Translations under genes and position numbers: made by a program
Shown here: positions 44,757 to 53,700 of the stretch, piece after piece
How positions within the stretch are numbered: position 1 is the first letter of the stretch
How the letters are laid out: the number at the start of each line of letters is the position of its first letter
Source of the DNA: Ralstonia sp. A12
Lineage (GTDB): Bacteria; Pseudomonadota; Gammaproteobacteria; Burkholderiales; Burkholderiaceae
Direction: 5' to 3'
DNA: 64,000 bases
Assembly (NCBI RefSeq): GCF_000801955.1
Contig: NZ_JSZO01000033.1
Coordinates: 185,281-249,280, forward strand
The notes under the pieces: model-generated
Databases searched by the model: none
The model's input: only the letters and a program-made list of their open reading frames with translations
What the model was told of the DNA's origin: nothing

Positions 44757-45986
44757 ATGTCCCAATCACCACACTCGCCGCAATCTCCTGCCGCCACGCA
44801 TGACGCCACCGCGCGCAACTCGGCCGGCGCACTCGTCCTGCTCGTAGTCGGGCTGGTCCTAGTGGGCGTGAACCTGCGGCCAGCACTGTCGAGCCTGTCG
44901 CCGGTACTCAAGCAAGTCGCGGCTGGCACGGGCCTGTCAGGTGCAACGGCGGGGCTGCTGACGACGCTGCCGGTGTTGTGCCTTGGCGTGTTCGCACCGG
45001 CTGCGGCGGTGCTGGCCCGGCGCTTTGGCGCGGAACGCGCCGTCGGTGGCCTGCTGATCGCACTGGCCGCGGGCATTGCCTTGCGCAGCGCGGGCGGTGC
45101 GCTTGCGCTCTTCATCGGCACGCTGGCAGCGGGCGCCTGCATTGGCGTGACAGGCATCTTGCTGCCGGGCATCGTCAAGCGAGACTTTGGCCGTCAGGCT
45201 GATCTGATGACCGGCGTCTACACCATGGCGCTGTGCTTTGGCGCGGCGGTTGCAGCCGGTGCCAGCGCGCCGCTTTCCGCATGGCTGGGTGGGTGGCAGC
45301 CGGCGCTGGCGTTCTGGGCGTTGCCGGCGCTGCTGGCCTTCATTGGCTGGTGGCCGCACATGCGGCATGCACACGGCAAGGGTTCGGCTGCGCGTATCGA
45401 ACGCGTGTCGCTATGGAACAAGCCGATCGCCTGGCAAGTGACGCTGTACATGGGGCTGCAATCCTCACTGGCGTACTGCGTGTTCGGCTGGCTGCCGGTG
45501 ATCCTGCAAGACCGCGGGCTGACAGCGGTGCAGTCGGGCGTGGTAGCCGCTGTCTCGATTCTCGTGCAGCTCATCACGGCGCTCGGCGGCCCGTTCGTGG
45601 CGCGGCTCGGGCGCGACCAGCGGCCCGCCGTGCTGCTGATGATGCTGATGTGCTGGGCCGGCCTGATCGGCTGCCTGTACGCACCGCTGTCGACGCTGTG
45701 GTGGTGGGCAGTGCTGCTGGGGCTGGGCCAGGGCGGCAATTTCAGCGTGGCGCTGTCGCTGATCGTCCTGCGCTCGGCCGATGCGCGTGTGGCGGCCAGC
45801 CTGTCGGCCATGACGCAGGGCATCGGCTACACCATGGCCGCTGCCGGGCCGTATCTGATGGGGGTGCTGCACGACCTGACCGGCGGTTGGGCCGTGGTCG
45901 GCTGGCTGTTCAGCGCGATTGCGCTGGCATCGATCGTGATGGGGTCGCTCGCCGGGCGCAACCGTACGCTGCACGCCGGCGAGTGA
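44757..45986 (+). CDS. MFS transporter, CynX/NimT (cyanate permease-like) family
   Basis: 409 residues from ATG 44757, with a Ser/Pro-rich hydrophilic start of about 25 residues. Twelve membrane helices. The first contains VGVNLRPALSSLSPVL, a signature of CynX-type carriers (NLRPAxxxxxP). Members take up cyanate or export nitroimidazoles and 2-nitro compounds; the substrate here is not known, and no cyanase is nearby. Same direction as DUF2520. Confidence 0.85.
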   Translation: MSQSPHSPQSPAATHDATARNSAGALVLLVVGLVLVGVNLRPALSSLSPVLKQVAAGTGLSGATAGLLTTLPVLCLGVFAPAAAVLARRFGAERAVGGLLIALAAGIALRSAGGALALFIGTLAAGACIGVTGILLPGIVKRDFGRQADLMTGVYTMALCFGAAVAAGASAPLSAWLGGWQPALAFWALPALLAFIGWWPHMRHAHGKGSAARIERVSLWNKPIAWQVTLYMGLQSSLAYCVFGWLPVILQDRGLTAVQSGVVAAVSILVQLITALGGPFVARLGRDQRPAVLLMMLMCWAGLIGCLYAPLSTLWWWAVLLGLGQGGNFSVALSLIVLRSADARVAASLSAMTQGIGYTMAAAGPYLMGVLHDLTGGWAVVGWLFSAIALASIVMGSLAGRNRTLHAGE

Positions 45987-46004
45987 GTCAACGGGTGGCG
46001 GCGC

Positions 46005-46550
46005 TTACGCCTTGTGCTTCTTCGTCCAATTGGCGAGCGCCTGCATCTGCTCGGTGATCAGACCGGCGATGCGCTCGTCCGTCAGATCGCCGTCCGGCGT
46101 GAAGCCGCCGGCAAACGCGTTTGCGAACACTTCCGGCTTGTTCAGCGGATGCAGGTCCAGATACACGCACACCTGACGCAGGTGGTATTGCGCACGCGAC
46201 GTGCCCATGCCGCCGCCCGCGCCCAGTATTGCGACCGGCTTGCCGGCCAGCAACGCGTTGTTCGGCTCACGCGAGGCCCAGTCGAGAATGTTCTTCAGCG
46301 CCGGCGCCAGCGAGTAGTTGTATTCCGGGCAGGCCAGCACCAGTGCATCGGCGCGCTCCAGTTGCTGGAACACGCGCCGTACCGACGCCGGCTTGTCCGT
46401 GATGTCTGCGTTGTAAAACGGAATATCACGCAGATCGGCCAGTTCCATTTCTACACCCGCGGGCAGGCGGGTGGACGCCGCGCGCAGCAGGCCCTGGTTG
46501 GTGGATTTTTGGCGCAGGCTACCGGCAATGCCGAGAAAGTTCAGCGACAT
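46005..46550 (-). CDS. NADPH-dependent FMN reductase
   Basis: 181 residues from ATG 46550. Flavodoxin-like fold: GIAGSLRQKSTNQGLLRAA binds the FMN phosphate, PEYNYSLAPALKNILDWAS is the conserved PEYNxS motif, and GAGGGMGTSRAQYHLRQ follows. These enzymes reduce flavins, quinones, chromate or azo dyes with NADPH. Cytosolic dimer or tetramer. It stands alone, convergent with the MFS gene. Confidence 0.9.
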   Translation of the reverse strand: MSLNFLGIAGSLRQKSTNQGLLRAASTRLPAGVEMELADLRDIPFYNADITDKPASVRRVFQQLERADALVLACPEYNYSLAPALKNILDWASREPNNALLAGKPVAILGAGGGMGTSRAQYHLRQVCVYLDLHPLNKPEVFANAFAGGFTPDGDLTDERIAGLITEQMQALANWTKKHKA

Positions 46551-46655
46551 GAAGAACGACTCCGTCAATGTTGGGAGTGGCGAGAATAGCGGACATTGCG
46601 TCGATCAAGAAGAGATCGCGGTCCACCAGCAACAGATTGGAATCGGCCCTGCGCG

Positions 46656-47213
46656 TTATGCCTCGCAGGCGCGGAAGCAACCGGCCTCATGGTCATCGAC
46701 CATGCCGGTGGCCTGCATGAAGGCGTAGCAGATGGTGGGGCCGACGAACTTGAAGCCACGCTTGACCAGCGCCTTGCTCATCGCCTTGGAGGCATCGGTG
46801 GCGGCGGGTGCATCGCGGTAGCTGTCCCAGCGGTTGACGATGGTCTTGCCGTCGACGAACGCCCACAGGAACGCATCAAGCGAGCCCACTTCTTCCTGCA
46901 GCTCCAGCACCTTGCGCGCGTTGATGACGGCGCCTTCCACCTTGGCGCGGTTGCGCACGATGCCGGGGTCGGTAAGCAGCTTTTCAATGCGCGCGGGCGT
47001 GAAGCGCGCCACGCGTGCCGCATCAAACCCTTCGAACACCTCCTGATAGCGCGCCCGCTTGCGCAGGATGGTCTGCCAAGACAAGCCGGCCTGCGCGCCT
47101 TCCAGGATGAGCATCTCGTAGAGGTGGCGATCGTCGTGCGAGGGCACGCCCCACTCGGTGTCGTGGTACGCGATCATCTGCGGGTCTTCGCCCGCCCAGC
47201 AGCAGCGCATCAT
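46656..47213 (-). CDS. tag: DNA-3-methyladenine glycosylase I
   Basis: 185 residues from ATG 47213. The zinc site of Tag is complete: Cys4 and His17 (AYHDTEWG), and His/Cys in DDHEAGC near the end. The helix-hairpin-helix and base-pocket segments (GLSWQTILRKRARYQEVF, FVGPTICYAFMQATGMV) are intact. It removes 3-methyladenine from alkylated DNA. It starts 9 bp after the corA stop, so the two are probably one transcript. Confidence 0.95.
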   Translation of the reverse strand: MMRCCWAGEDPQMIAYHDTEWGVPSHDDRHLYEMLILEGAQAGLSWQTILRKRARYQEVFEGFDAARVARFTPARIEKLLTDPGIVRNRAKVEGAVINARKVLELQEEVGSLDAFLWAFVDGKTIVNRWDSYRDAPAATDASKAMSKALVKRGFKFVGPTICYAFMQATGMVDDHEAGCFRACEA

Positions 47214-47222
47214 CAATGTCTC

Positions 47223-48194
47223 CTAGATCCAGCCCGATTTGCGCAGCTTGCGATACAGCCACACGCAGGCGGTGGCCGTACACGCCAGCACGATGGGATA
47301 CCCCGCCGGATGCTCCAGCTCCGGCATGCCCTTGAAGTTCATGCCGTAGTTGCTGAACACCACGGTCGGGATCGCCAGGATAGCGCCCCACCCTGCCAGG
47401 CGCTTGACGATGTCGTTCTGCGTAACAGACACCAGCGCAACGTTCACGGAGATGGCCGTGGTCAGCATTTCGCGAATCACGTCGAGCGCGCCCACCACGC
47501 GGTGCGCATGGTCGGCGATGTCGCGAAAGTACGCGCGCAGCTCTTTAGGCACCACGTCTTCGTGTAGGCGAACGAGCTGGCCGGCAATGTCTTCCACCGG
47601 CAGTGCTGCTCCACGCAGGCGCAGAAGCTGGCGCTTGAGCGTGTAGAGCCGCTCGATGGCCGCACGGTCGAACGTGTCGCCAAAGATCTGGCTCTCGATC
47701 TGCTCGAACTCTTCCTGCATGCGCTCGAGCACGGGCTGGTAGTTGTCAACCACAAAGTCCATCACCGCATAGAGCGCAAACGGCGCACCCTTGGCGAGCA
47801 ATTGCGGCGTGCGCTCACAGCGCTCGCGCACCGGCGAATACGACGCCGACGGCCCATGTCGCACCGAGACCAGAAAATCCTTGCCGACGAACACATGGGT
47901 CTCGCCAAAGACGACGTTGCCGTCTTGCATCTGTGCGGTATTCAACACGATGAAGAGCGTGTCGCCATACACCTCCAGCTTGGGCCGCTGGTGGGCGTTG
48001 CGCGCGTCTTCAATGGCGAGGTCGTGCAGGGCGAATTCTTCCTGCAACTGGTTGAGCATGGCGTTGTCCGGCTCGTGCAGGCCGAGCCAGACAAAGGAGC
48101 CGGGCGTGTGCAGGACGTCGCTGATGTCTTCGACCGAGAGGTCGCGTTCGCGCTTGCCGTTGCGGTACAGCGCGCTGTTGATCACCATGGGCAT
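47223..48194 (-). CDS. corA: CorA-type Mg2+/Co2+ transporter
   Basis: 323 residues. A large cytosolic N-terminal funnel domain (to about 255) is followed by two membrane helices. The pore signature YGMNF is at the end of the first helix, followed by the MPEL loop. It forms a pentameric magnesium channel. It is followed closely by tag and lies 18 bp after the MarR stop on the same strand, so the transcript may include marR. Confidence 0.93.
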   Translation of the reverse strand: MPMVINSALYRNGKRERDLSVEDISDVLHTPGSFVWLGLHEPDNAMLNQLQEEFALHDLAIEDARNAHQRPKLEVYGDTLFIVLNTAQMQDGNVVFGETHVFVGKDFLVSVRHGPSASYSPVRERCERTPQLLAKGAPFALYAVMDFVVDNYQPVLERMQEEFEQIESQIFGDTFDRAAIERLYTLKRQLLRLRGAALPVEDIAGQLVRLHEDVVPKELRAYFRDIADHAHRVVGALDVIREMLTTAISVNVALVSVTQNDIVKRLAGWGAILAIPTVVFSNYGMNFKGMPELEHPAGYPIVLACTATACVWLYRKLRKSGWI

Positions 48195-48212
48195 GGCGTG
48201 TCTCCGGGCGCT

Positions 48213-48698
48213 TCAGCGCTCTTCGGGCTGATCGGCGTTTTTGATGTCTGATGTGCCGGACAGCTCTGGCACGTCGGCCAGGCGTGTCTCGATCTGTGCC
48301 AGCGCTTCGGACAGCGCGTGGACGAGATCATCGGGCAGCCCATCGAGCGTCGCATTGATGAAGGCGATGCGCCGCGGCATGCATTCGAGCACCACGGCCA
48401 GGCCGGCGTCGGAGAGCGACACGTTGGTCAGGCGGTTGTCGCGCGCATCGGTGGTGCGTTCGATCCAGCCGAGCTGGTCGAGCACCTTGAGCTGACGGGT
48501 GAGCGCGCCGGGGTCCATCTGCAGACGCTCGGCAAGCTGCTTCTGGGCAAGGCCGCCGCCCGTCTGGTCGTGCAACGCCAGCAGGATGCGCCAACGCGGC
48601 ATGGGCTGGCCCACATGCGCCTCGAAGGCGGCCATGAACGCACGGTAGGTGCGGCCGAACTGGTGCATGACGGCGAAGCGTTCGCGTTCAGAGGTCAT
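48213..48698 (-). CDS. MarR-family transcriptional regulator
   Basis: 161 residues. Winged-helix core with RWRILLALHDQTGGGLAQKQLAERLQMDPGALTRQLKVLDQLGWIERTTDARDNRLTNVSLSDAG, the standard MarR order including the D-x-R wing. It lies 61 bp downstream of the DHA2 efflux gene on the same strand and probably represses it; a palindrome lies in that gene's promoter. The effector is likely a pump substrate. Confidence 0.9.
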   Translation of the reverse strand: MTSERERFAVMHQFGRTYRAFMAAFEAHVGQPMPRWRILLALHDQTGGGLAQKQLAERLQMDPGALTRQLKVLDQLGWIERTTDARDNRLTNVSLSDAGLAVVLECMPRRIAFINATLDGLPDDLVHALSEALAQIETRLADVPELSGTSDIKNADQPEER

Positions 48699-48759
48699 CG
48701 ATCAGGGGGCTGAGATTGCTGGGGAACCGCGCATCCTAACCGCTCCAGCTTGTTCGCGC

Positions 48760-50352
48760 CTATTCGGTGTGTTGCACAGGCTCAACACGGTGCAGCACCA
48801 CCGGTGGCACCCGGCGCACACGCCACAGGCCGACCAGCGCCACCACCGTCGCCACGATCAGGCCGATATGGATGGCACTCACCAGCACATGCCGCGCAGC
48901 TTCGAGCAGCGCCGCACCGTCATGGCCCGCAGCATGCATCTGCGCCAGCACGGCGGTTTGCGCGTCATGATCGATGAGAATTTCTGGATCAGCAAGCTGG
49001 TGCAGCCACTGCATCGCGTTATCCGCATTGAGCGCACTGGCCACGCCGGAGGCATAGCGCTCCGTAACCAGCGTGCCGACCAGCGCCGTGCCCACCATGC
49101 CGCCCACCATGCGCAGCGATTGCAGCAACGCTGTGGCAATACCCAGGTGCGCGCGCCCCGCAGACTGCTGGGCAAACACCGTCAGGTTGGGCAGCACGAA
49201 ACCCAGGCCCAGACCGGCTAGTAGCATCAGCAGCGTCAACACCGCGTGCGGCATGCTCTTGGACGACACCGCCATCCCGGCCACCGCCACCGTCAGCAGC
49301 GCAAACCCGGCATACAGCATGGCATTGGGCTTCGGAATGCGCGTGACGATGCGCCCATTGATGATGCTACCCAGCGTGATGCACACGACCAGCGGCGTGA
49401 TGACCAGCCCCGCCTCTTGCGGCGACATGCCGAACCCGCCCTGAAACAGCAGCGGCGCATAGAACAGCACCGCAAACATCGAGAAGCCCGACAGCATGGC
49501 CAGCACGAACAGCGCCGCCAACGACGGATTGCGCAACATGTCGAACGGCAGCAGCGGCTGCTCGGCGCGCTGCTCCCACCACCACAGCGCCACAAACGCC
49601 GCGGCCGACAACACGAGCCAACCCAGCATCGGCAGCGACATGCCATGACGCGGCAGCCACTCCACGAACAACTGCAGCGCGCCAAGCGCCACCGTAATCA
49701 GCACCGCGCCCTGCCAGTCCAGCCGGATGCGCCCGGTGTGCGCGTTCTGACGCAAGTGCGGCAGAAAGCGCCAGGCAAACCACAGCCCCAGCACGCCAAA
49801 CGGAATGTTCACGTAGAACACCGAGCGCCAGCCGAACGCCTGCGTCATCCAGCCGCCCAGCGTCGGCCCGATGGCGTTGGCGATACCGAACGAGGCGCTC
49901 AGCAGCACCTGCCAGCGCAAACGTACGCGCGCATCGGGAAACAGGTCAGGAATACACGCGTATGCCGTGCCGACCAGCATCCCGCCCCCGATACCCTGCA
50001 GGGCACGCGACCACACCAGGAAGGTCATGCTGCCAGCCATGCCGCACATGACCGACGCCAGCGTGAACACCACGATGGACGCAATCACGAACGGCTTGCG
50101 GCCGTAAAAGTCGCCCAACCGACCGAAGATCGGCACCGTCACCACCGAGGTCAGCAAGTACGACGTTGCCACCCACGCATACAGCTCAAACCCTTTAAGC
50201 TCCGCCACCACCGTCGGCAGCGCAGTGCCAACCACGGTCTGGTCAAACGCCACCAGAACGACGACAAAGCAGATGCCGATCATCGCCAAGAGCGATTCCT
50301 TGAACGGCAGGACCTGGGTATGGGAATGCGGTAGCGCGGTGTGGACGGCCAT
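48760..50352 (-). CDS. DHA2-family MFS multidrug efflux transporter (EmrB-like)
   Basis: 530 residues with about 14 membrane helices. VVGTALPTVVAEL in helix 1 and LGDFYGRKPF (motif A) are typical of DHA2/EmrB exporters, as is the motif C region ALQGIGGGMLVG and GPTLGGWMTQ. There is no partner adaptor gene, so it acts as a single-component proton antiporter. marR follows on the same strand. The start is ATG 50352; the promoter with a palindrome lies within 60 bp. Confidence 0.9.
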   Translation of the reverse strand: MAVHTALPHSHTQVLPFKESLLAMIGICFVVVLVAFDQTVVGTALPTVVAELKGFELYAWVATSYLLTSVVTVPIFGRLGDFYGRKPFVIASIVVFTLASVMCGMAGSMTFLVWSRALQGIGGGMLVGTAYACIPDLFPDARVRLRWQVLLSASFGIANAIGPTLGGWMTQAFGWRSVFYVNIPFGVLGLWFAWRFLPHLRQNAHTGRIRLDWQGAVLITVALGALQLFVEWLPRHGMSLPMLGWLVLSAAAFVALWWWEQRAEQPLLPFDMLRNPSLAALFVLAMLSGFSMFAVLFYAPLLFQGGFGMSPQEAGLVITPLVVCITLGSIINGRIVTRIPKPNAMLYAGFALLTVAVAGMAVSSKSMPHAVLTLLMLLAGLGLGFVLPNLTVFAQQSAGRAHLGIATALLQSLRMVGGMVGTALVGTLVTERYASGVASALNADNAMQWLHQLADPEILIDHDAQTAVLAQMHAAGHDGAALLEAARHVLVSAIHIGLIVATVVALVGLWRVRRVPPVVLHRVEPVQHTE

Positions 50353-50380
50353 GATGGGGAGGGGAGCAATACAAATGCTA

Positions 50381-50395
50381 CATCAATGATTGATG
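50381..50395. promoter_or_regulatory. CATCAAT-G-ATTGATG operator of efflux/marR
   Basis: A perfect 7-bp inverted repeat with a single central base, the size expected for MarR dimers. On the minus strand it lies directly after a TTGACG that could be the -35 element, so a bound repressor would block the polymerase. It is 28 bp upstream of the efflux gene start. Confidence 0.6.
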
Positions 50396-50497
50396 CGTCA
50401 ACTATTAGTGTAGCGGAATCTCATGGAGTTTGCCGGCGGTTGATTGGTAAAAATGAAGTCCGTCGGATGGAAATAATGTCTGTCGGGACGTCCGAAG

Positions 50498-50638
50498 ATG
50501 AGCGACCAAACGCGTCACGTTGCCCTGCCACTGCCAGATGCGGTGCGATCGTCGCTCGACTTTTCCGGTACGCATGGCGATCCGTCTGCGCATGCACTGG
50601 GTCAGCCGACCCAGCTCGCCGCACAGGCCGAAGCATGA
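50498..50638 (+). CDS. Possible small protein, 46 residues
   Basis: A short frame from ATG 50498 to TGA 50636-50638 encodes a soluble peptide starting MSDQTRHVALPLPDAVRSSL. No strong ribosome binding site is seen. A clear intrinsic terminator begins 17 bp after the stop, which supports a real short transcript. Composition is compatible with local genes but not decisive. No known family recognised. Confidence 0.35.
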   Translation: MSDQTRHVALPLPDAVRSSLDFSGTHGDPSAHALGQPTQLAAQAEA

Positions 50639-50654
50639 GCCACCGTGCCAAAGC

Positions 50655-50682
50655 AAAAGGCCAGCCCGACGGCTGGCCTTTT
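50655..50682. terminator. Bidirectional intrinsic terminator
   Basis: AAAAGGCCAGCC (50655-50666) and GGCTGGCCTTTT (50671-50682) form a 12-bp stem with a CGAC loop. A- and T-runs on both sides let it work in both directions. It ends 20 bp downstream of the autotransporter stop (minus strand) and follows the small plus-strand frame. Confidence 0.85.
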
Positions 50683-50701
50683 GCATGGATGCACGGTCCG
50701 C

Positions 50702-53700
50702 TCAGAACGGCGCCGCAAACGTCAGGCGCACACCCTGCTGCAACCCACCCATACCGGCCATCACGCTGTAATCCAGCCCGAACGTGAGTGGGCCGGTGCG
50801 GAACTTGGTGCCCAGGCCCACCTGCATGCGGTCGCGGCCATAGGGGCTGCCGCCCACGGTGTAGGCCGGGCCAAACGCGGCCAGGTCCGCGTAGGCCAGG
50901 CCGGCGTTGCTCTGGCCGCTGAAGTCGTGCTGGTATTCGACGCGTGCATAGGGAACGAACGTACCCCAGCGGGTCTTCTGGGCGTACTCCGTGCGCAGGC
51001 CCAGCGTACCGGACACGGTTGTCACCCTCTGTTGGAAGTACGTCAGCGCGTTGATGCCGGCTCCGCTTTCACTGAACTGGTCCAGCGTCGACTCAGACAC
51101 CGACAGGCGCCCATACGGCGAGATCAGCCAGACGGCGTCGCGATGCTCGTAGCCGGCGGAGACCGACGCGAACGCCTGGTGGCCATTGCGCTTGCCAGTG
51201 GCGAAGTCATTGGCGTCCGTCACCCAGCGACGTGAGTCGAAGCTCAGCGTACCGAAACCCGCCACGCCGTCGATGAACAGCGTCGGCAGCGGCCGGTAGC
51301 TGCCATACAACGCGACGCTGTAGCTGTCGCCGGTGCTCTTGGTGCCGGCGCTGCCGATGTCGGTGGAATCGTGCCCATAGCCGAAGCCCGCACCGAGGGA
51401 GAACTGGTCCGACACGTGGTAGTCCGCGCCCGCCGTCACGCCCCCGGTGGTAAAGCGGAAGCCCGAGCGTTGCGCACCGGTGTTGGCGAAACCGAAGTCG
51501 AGCGTGCCGGCGCTCCAGAAAGCGAGGTTGGGCTGGCCGGCCTCGGCGGCTGCGGTATCGGTCTCGGTGCCAGGCAGGTCCGGGCCAGCGTCCTTGTCGC
51601 CAGTGGCGGTGCCCGAAGGGCGGCGAGCGAGTGTCTTGCCGCTAGCCTGAACGTCGCCGCGCAAACAGGCATCGTGCGCGGCAATGCCAAACACATCCTG
51701 GCAACGCGCTTGCCGATCGGCACGCTGACCGGGCAATGCCACCGTCAGGCCATTGTCTGAGGGGGCGCGGCCGGTACCGTGCAGCGCTTCAAGGCGTCGG
51801 CTGTAGTTGCTGATCTGCGTGGTGGCAAAGCGGCGTGCGGCCTCCACCTGCGCGTTGATCAGGCCCGTCACGTCGGGGTCGGCGGACGGATCACGGCGCG
51901 GCGTGACGCTCACCTGCACAGCGGCCGGCGCCGACGTGGCGGCCGCGTTGGACAGCGTGTAGGCGATGACCGCCGTACCGCCAAACGTGGCAGCCGGCAC
52001 GAAGCGGATGCTGTAGACCGGTGCGGCTGCAGCAATGGTTGCCACACCTGCGGCGGATGGCGTCTGCGTGGTGGTGGTGACGATGCTGGCCGTGCCCGCG
52101 GCCGCTGGTGTGACGGAGACGATCGCCGCCCCTGTGAACGGCCCGCCCGTCGCCCCCGCGGTAATGTCGACGGTGGTCGCCTGACCAGCATTGGTAGTGA
52201 CTTGCTTCGAAGCTGCGGCCACCGGCACGGCGTTGACAGTCACCGTCACACTGATCGGCGCAGACATGCCCAGTGCGTTGGTGAGCTGATAAGCGAAGCT
52301 CACGTTGCCCGAGGTCGTCTGCGTGGGCGTGTAGATGATATCCATGCCGCTGACGACGGCGGTGCCACTTGCAGGCGGCGTGGCGATCGTCACGGCACTG
52401 AAGGGGCCGCCGGTGGCGTTGGCCGCGGCGTGGATCGTGACCGGCGTGTTCGAGTTGGTTGTTGCCGTGACGGCCGGCGCCGCACCGATCGACTGCGTGA
52501 TGTTGAATGTGTAGCTGGCGGTGCCGCTGTATGGCGCGCCGGTGCCGGTGCTGCTGTCAGTCGCGCGCACGGTGACGGTGCTCGTGCCTGTGCTGGCTGG
52601 CGTGCCGGTAATCGCGCCGGTGCTGGCGTTCAGGCTCAGCCCCACGGGCAGCGCACCGCTGGCGATGGCATAAGTGTACGGAGCAATGCCGCCGCCGGCG
52701 CTCACACTCTGGCTGTAGGCCACACCCGCAGCCGGCGCGGGCAACGTCGCCGGTGTGACTGTGATGGTGGGCGCGCCGATGGTGACGGTGTAGCTCTGCG
52801 TGGCGCCAAATGGGGCGCCGGTGCCGGTACTGCTGTCGGTTGCGCGTACTGTAAAGGTATAGCTGCCCGTGCCGGACAGCGTGCCGGTGAGCGCACCGGT
52901 TGCGGCGTTCAAGCTCAGCCCGGCCGGCAGCGTGCCGCTAGCAACGGCGTACGTGTAGGGGGCCGTGCCGCCGCTAGTGCTGAACGTCTGGCTGTAGGCC
53001 GTATTCGCCTGACCCGCCGGCAGCGTGCCGGGCGACAGAGCGATGGTCGGCGCGCCGATGGCCACACTATAGGCAAGGCTAGCCATAAAGCCGTGGGCAT
53101 CGGTGGCGCGAATGGTGAAACCGGAAACACCCGCGGCGGTCGGCGTACCGGTGATCGCGCCGGTGGCGGCGTTCAGACTCAGGCCGGCCGGCAAGCTTCC
53201 ACTGCTAACCACATAGGTGTAAGGCGCAGCACCACCGCTGGTGGTGACGATCTGGCTGTAGCCGACACCCACCGAGGGCACGGCCAGCGTCGCCGGGCTG
53301 AGCGTCAGCGTCGGTGCGTTGACGGCGAACGACTGGCTGACGGTGGGCGCAGCGTGGTAGCTGCCGCTACCCGCTTGGGCTGCGTTGACGGTGCACGTGC
53401 CGATCGTCGTGAACGTCAGCGCGCCACCGCTGGTGATCGTGCACACGCCAGGCGTGGACGAGGTGAACGTCACCGTCAGGCCGGAGCTGGCCGTGGCCGT
53501 TAGCGTCGGGCTGGTGCCGAAATTCTGCGCCCCCGGGTTGGCAAACGTAATGGTCTGCGACGCGGACGGCGTAACGGAATTCGACGCGGCCGAAGCTAAG
53601 CCGGTGCCCGCCAAGTTGGTCGCGGCCACAGTGAAGGTATATGCCGTGCCGTTGGTCAGGCCAGTGAGTGTGACCGGGCTGGCTGCGCCGGTCGCGGTGG

